Of a stretch of DNA of 64,000 nucleotides, positions 63,224-64,000 are shown piece by piece (the first letter of the stretch is position 1; each line of letters opens with the position of its first letter). The stretch lies in NCBI RefSeq assembly GCF_003367175.1, contig NZ_QRGA01000001.1, forward strand, positions 763,647 through 827,646, written 5' to 3'. This DNA is from Trinickia dinghuensis (GTDB taxonomy: Bacteria > Pseudomonadota > Gammaproteobacteria > Burkholderiales > Burkholderiaceae). A model generated the notes under the pieces. It was not told the DNA's origin. It was given only the letters and a program-made list of their open reading frames with translations, and made no database searches. Made by a program: the position numbers and the translations under genes.

Positions 63224-63532
63224 TTACTGGCCGAAGAACACCGGCTTCACGCCGGCCGCATACGTCGGTGCACCCGAGGCGGACGAACCGGCTTGCACAC
63301 CGCCGAAACCTTCATTGTTGCCGCTTTGTGCATTAACACGCGCTTGGGCGAGTTGCGCGTCTTCCGGATAGTACGGATCGTTGCTCATGTTGACGCGGCC
63401 GCCGGCTTGTTCGAACTGAACGAGTTGAGCTTGGACTTGAGCGCGGGTAAGCGGCGCGTTCGATTGGGCGAAAACGGCCACCGGAGCGGAGATGGCGGCG
63501 GCGATAACAACGGCTTGAATGAGCGATTTCAT
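63224..63532 (-). CDS. DUF4148 family secreted small protein
   Basis: A 102-residue protein. The Sec signal MKSLIQAVVIAAAISAPVAV ends near VFAQS. The mature part, TRAQVQAQLVQFEQAGGRVN and DPYYPEDAQLAQARVNAQSG, is the DUF4148 pattern, a Burkholderiaceae-enriched family of periplasmic proteins with unknown role. The C-terminus GVKPVFFGQ is shared with the second copy. It has its own terminator (63103-63139). Confidence 0.92.
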   Translation of the reverse strand: MKSLIQAVVIAAAISAPVAVFAQSNAPLTRAQVQAQLVQFEQAGGRVNMSNDPYYPEDAQLAQARVNAQSGNNEGFGGVQAGSSASGAPTYAAGVKPVFFGQ

Positions 63533-63725
63533 GATTACTACCTCCAGAGTTTATTTGTCTTGCTGCTATTTGCATCGTGTTCGTTGCGAGAACCGATGAC
63601 TGCAGTGTAGAGGCTGGAGTGCCTAGGGTTAACGCCTAGTTTGATAAATCACCATTGCCGTTTTGTTCATAATCGACTGTCGCTCGGTGCGTCGACGGGT
63701 GGCTTTCCGTCGCCCAAATGACAAC

Positions 63726-63749
63726 GGCGGCGCCATTTCTGGCGCCGCC
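63726..63749 (-). terminator. Stem-loop after the second DUF4148 gene
   Basis: GGCGGCGCC, 6-base loop, GGCGCCGCC: a perfect 9-bp stem starting 25 bases after the stop at 63775. The T-run is weak (GTTGTCATTT). Confidence 0.7.
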
Positions 63750-63774
63750 GAGCGAGCTTTCTGACTAAAGCCGA

Positions 63775-64000
63775 TTACTGGCCGAAGAACACCGGCTTCA
63801 CGCCGTCGGCGTGCGCGGGGGAGCCCGAAGCCGACGAACCGGCTTGCACGCCGCCGAAACCTTCGTTGTTGCCGTTTTGCGCAATGACGCGCGCTTGGGC
63901 AACTTGAGCATCTTCCGGATAGTACGGGTCGTTGCTCATGTTGGCGCGGCCACCGGCTTGTTCGAACTGAATGAGTTCAGCCTTGACTTGAGCGCGCGAC
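63775..64000 (-). CDS. DUF4148 family protein, second tandem copy (cut by window end)
   Basis: This is read on the minus strand, entering from beyond 64000 and stopping at 63775-63777. The visible 75 residues include RSQVKAELIQFEQAGGRANM and DPYYPEDAQVAQARVIAQNG and end GVKPVFFGQ, near-identical to the upstream copy (differences include RVN/RAN, NAQSG/IAQNG and TYAAG/HADG). The N-terminus and signal are outside the window. It is a recent tandem duplicate or a conserved array of paralogues. Confidence 0.9.
   Translation of the reverse strand, partial: SRAQVKAELIQFEQAGGRANMSNDPYYPEDAQVAQARVIAQNGNNEGFGGVQAGSSASGSPAHADGVKPVFFGQ

Overview
The window looks like chromosomal DNA from a Burkholderia-sensu-lato betaproteobacterium (Burkholderia/Paraburkholderia/Trinickia type). 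The support is the high GC with G/C-ending codons, paired DUF4148 proteins, a LipA lipase with its membrane foldase, a GNAT-fused CoA-ligase-like protein, and an alpha-hydroxyketone-type quorum-sensing locus. I cannot name a species from sequence alone, and I saw no rRNA, tRNA or CRISPR array.

Positions 1-7.8 kb are accessory in character. They hold the start of an MFS transporter, then a leftward cassette (winged-helix protein, frameshifted AbiEii-type nucleotidyltransferase, PP2C-like phosphatase) behind a 32-bp near-perfect palindrome. After two small metabolic or hypothetical genes (VOC, DUF1330) come a broken TpsA haemagglutinin remnant, two lipoproteins, a SymE-like toxin and a DUF29 gene. 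A 17-bp sequence occurs in direct orientation on both sides of the TpsA-SymE stretch.

Positions 7.9-17.3 kb form a large dihydroxyacetone/glycerol operon. DhaL, DhaM, a dedicated HPr, a dedicated Enzyme I, a small HTH protein and DhaK make a PTS-type dihydroxyacetone kinase whose phosphotransfer parts are on separate genes. A GlpF-type channel and a DhaK-DhaL fusion of the ATP-dependent class follow, then a dCache chemoreceptor. The operon leader carries several copies of a TCACTAAAC half-site and an 8-bp inverted repeat.

Positions 17.3-21.3 kb hold a CqsA/LqsA/JqsA-like autoinducer synthase facing a translationally coupled sensor kinase/response regulator pair of the LqsS/LqsR type. A perfect 32-bp palindrome lies upstream of the synthase. 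Next come a secreted GH3 glycosidase, a rubrerythrin/Fe-S oxidoreductase/DUF3501 cluster, a domesticated-looking transposase-domain gene, UDP-glucose dehydrogenase and release factor 3.

Positions 32-44.6 kb contain a mobile mystery protein A/B (XRE/Fic) pair with repeated operators, a GAF histidine kinase tail-to-tail with an XRE regulator, a CoA-ligase-like/GNAT protein, a hypothetical gene, a thioesterase, a second chemoreceptor, an AGE-family epimerase, an MgtC-like membrane protein and a repeat-rich membrane protein.

Positions 44.6-64 kb contain a CopA copper ATPase with a MerR-type 19-bp-spacer promoter, a DUF1254/DUF1214 lipoprotein, a 1323-residue DUF748 (AsmA-like) envelope protein, a 22-codon leader ORF with hairpins before an ABC exporter, the lipase/foldase pair, a MocR-type regulator, a divergent HTH regulator/oxidoreductase pair, a methyltransferase, an internally deleted dienelactone hydrolase, and two tandem DUF4148 genes, the second cut by the window end.

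The strongest candidates for under-described biology are the palindrome-controlled wHTH/nucleotidyltransferase/PP2C cassette, the split-PTS dihydroxyacetone operon with its internal HTH gene, the palindrome upstream of the autoinducer synthase, the leader ORF before the ABC exporter, and the IS-transposase-domain protein upstream of ugd.
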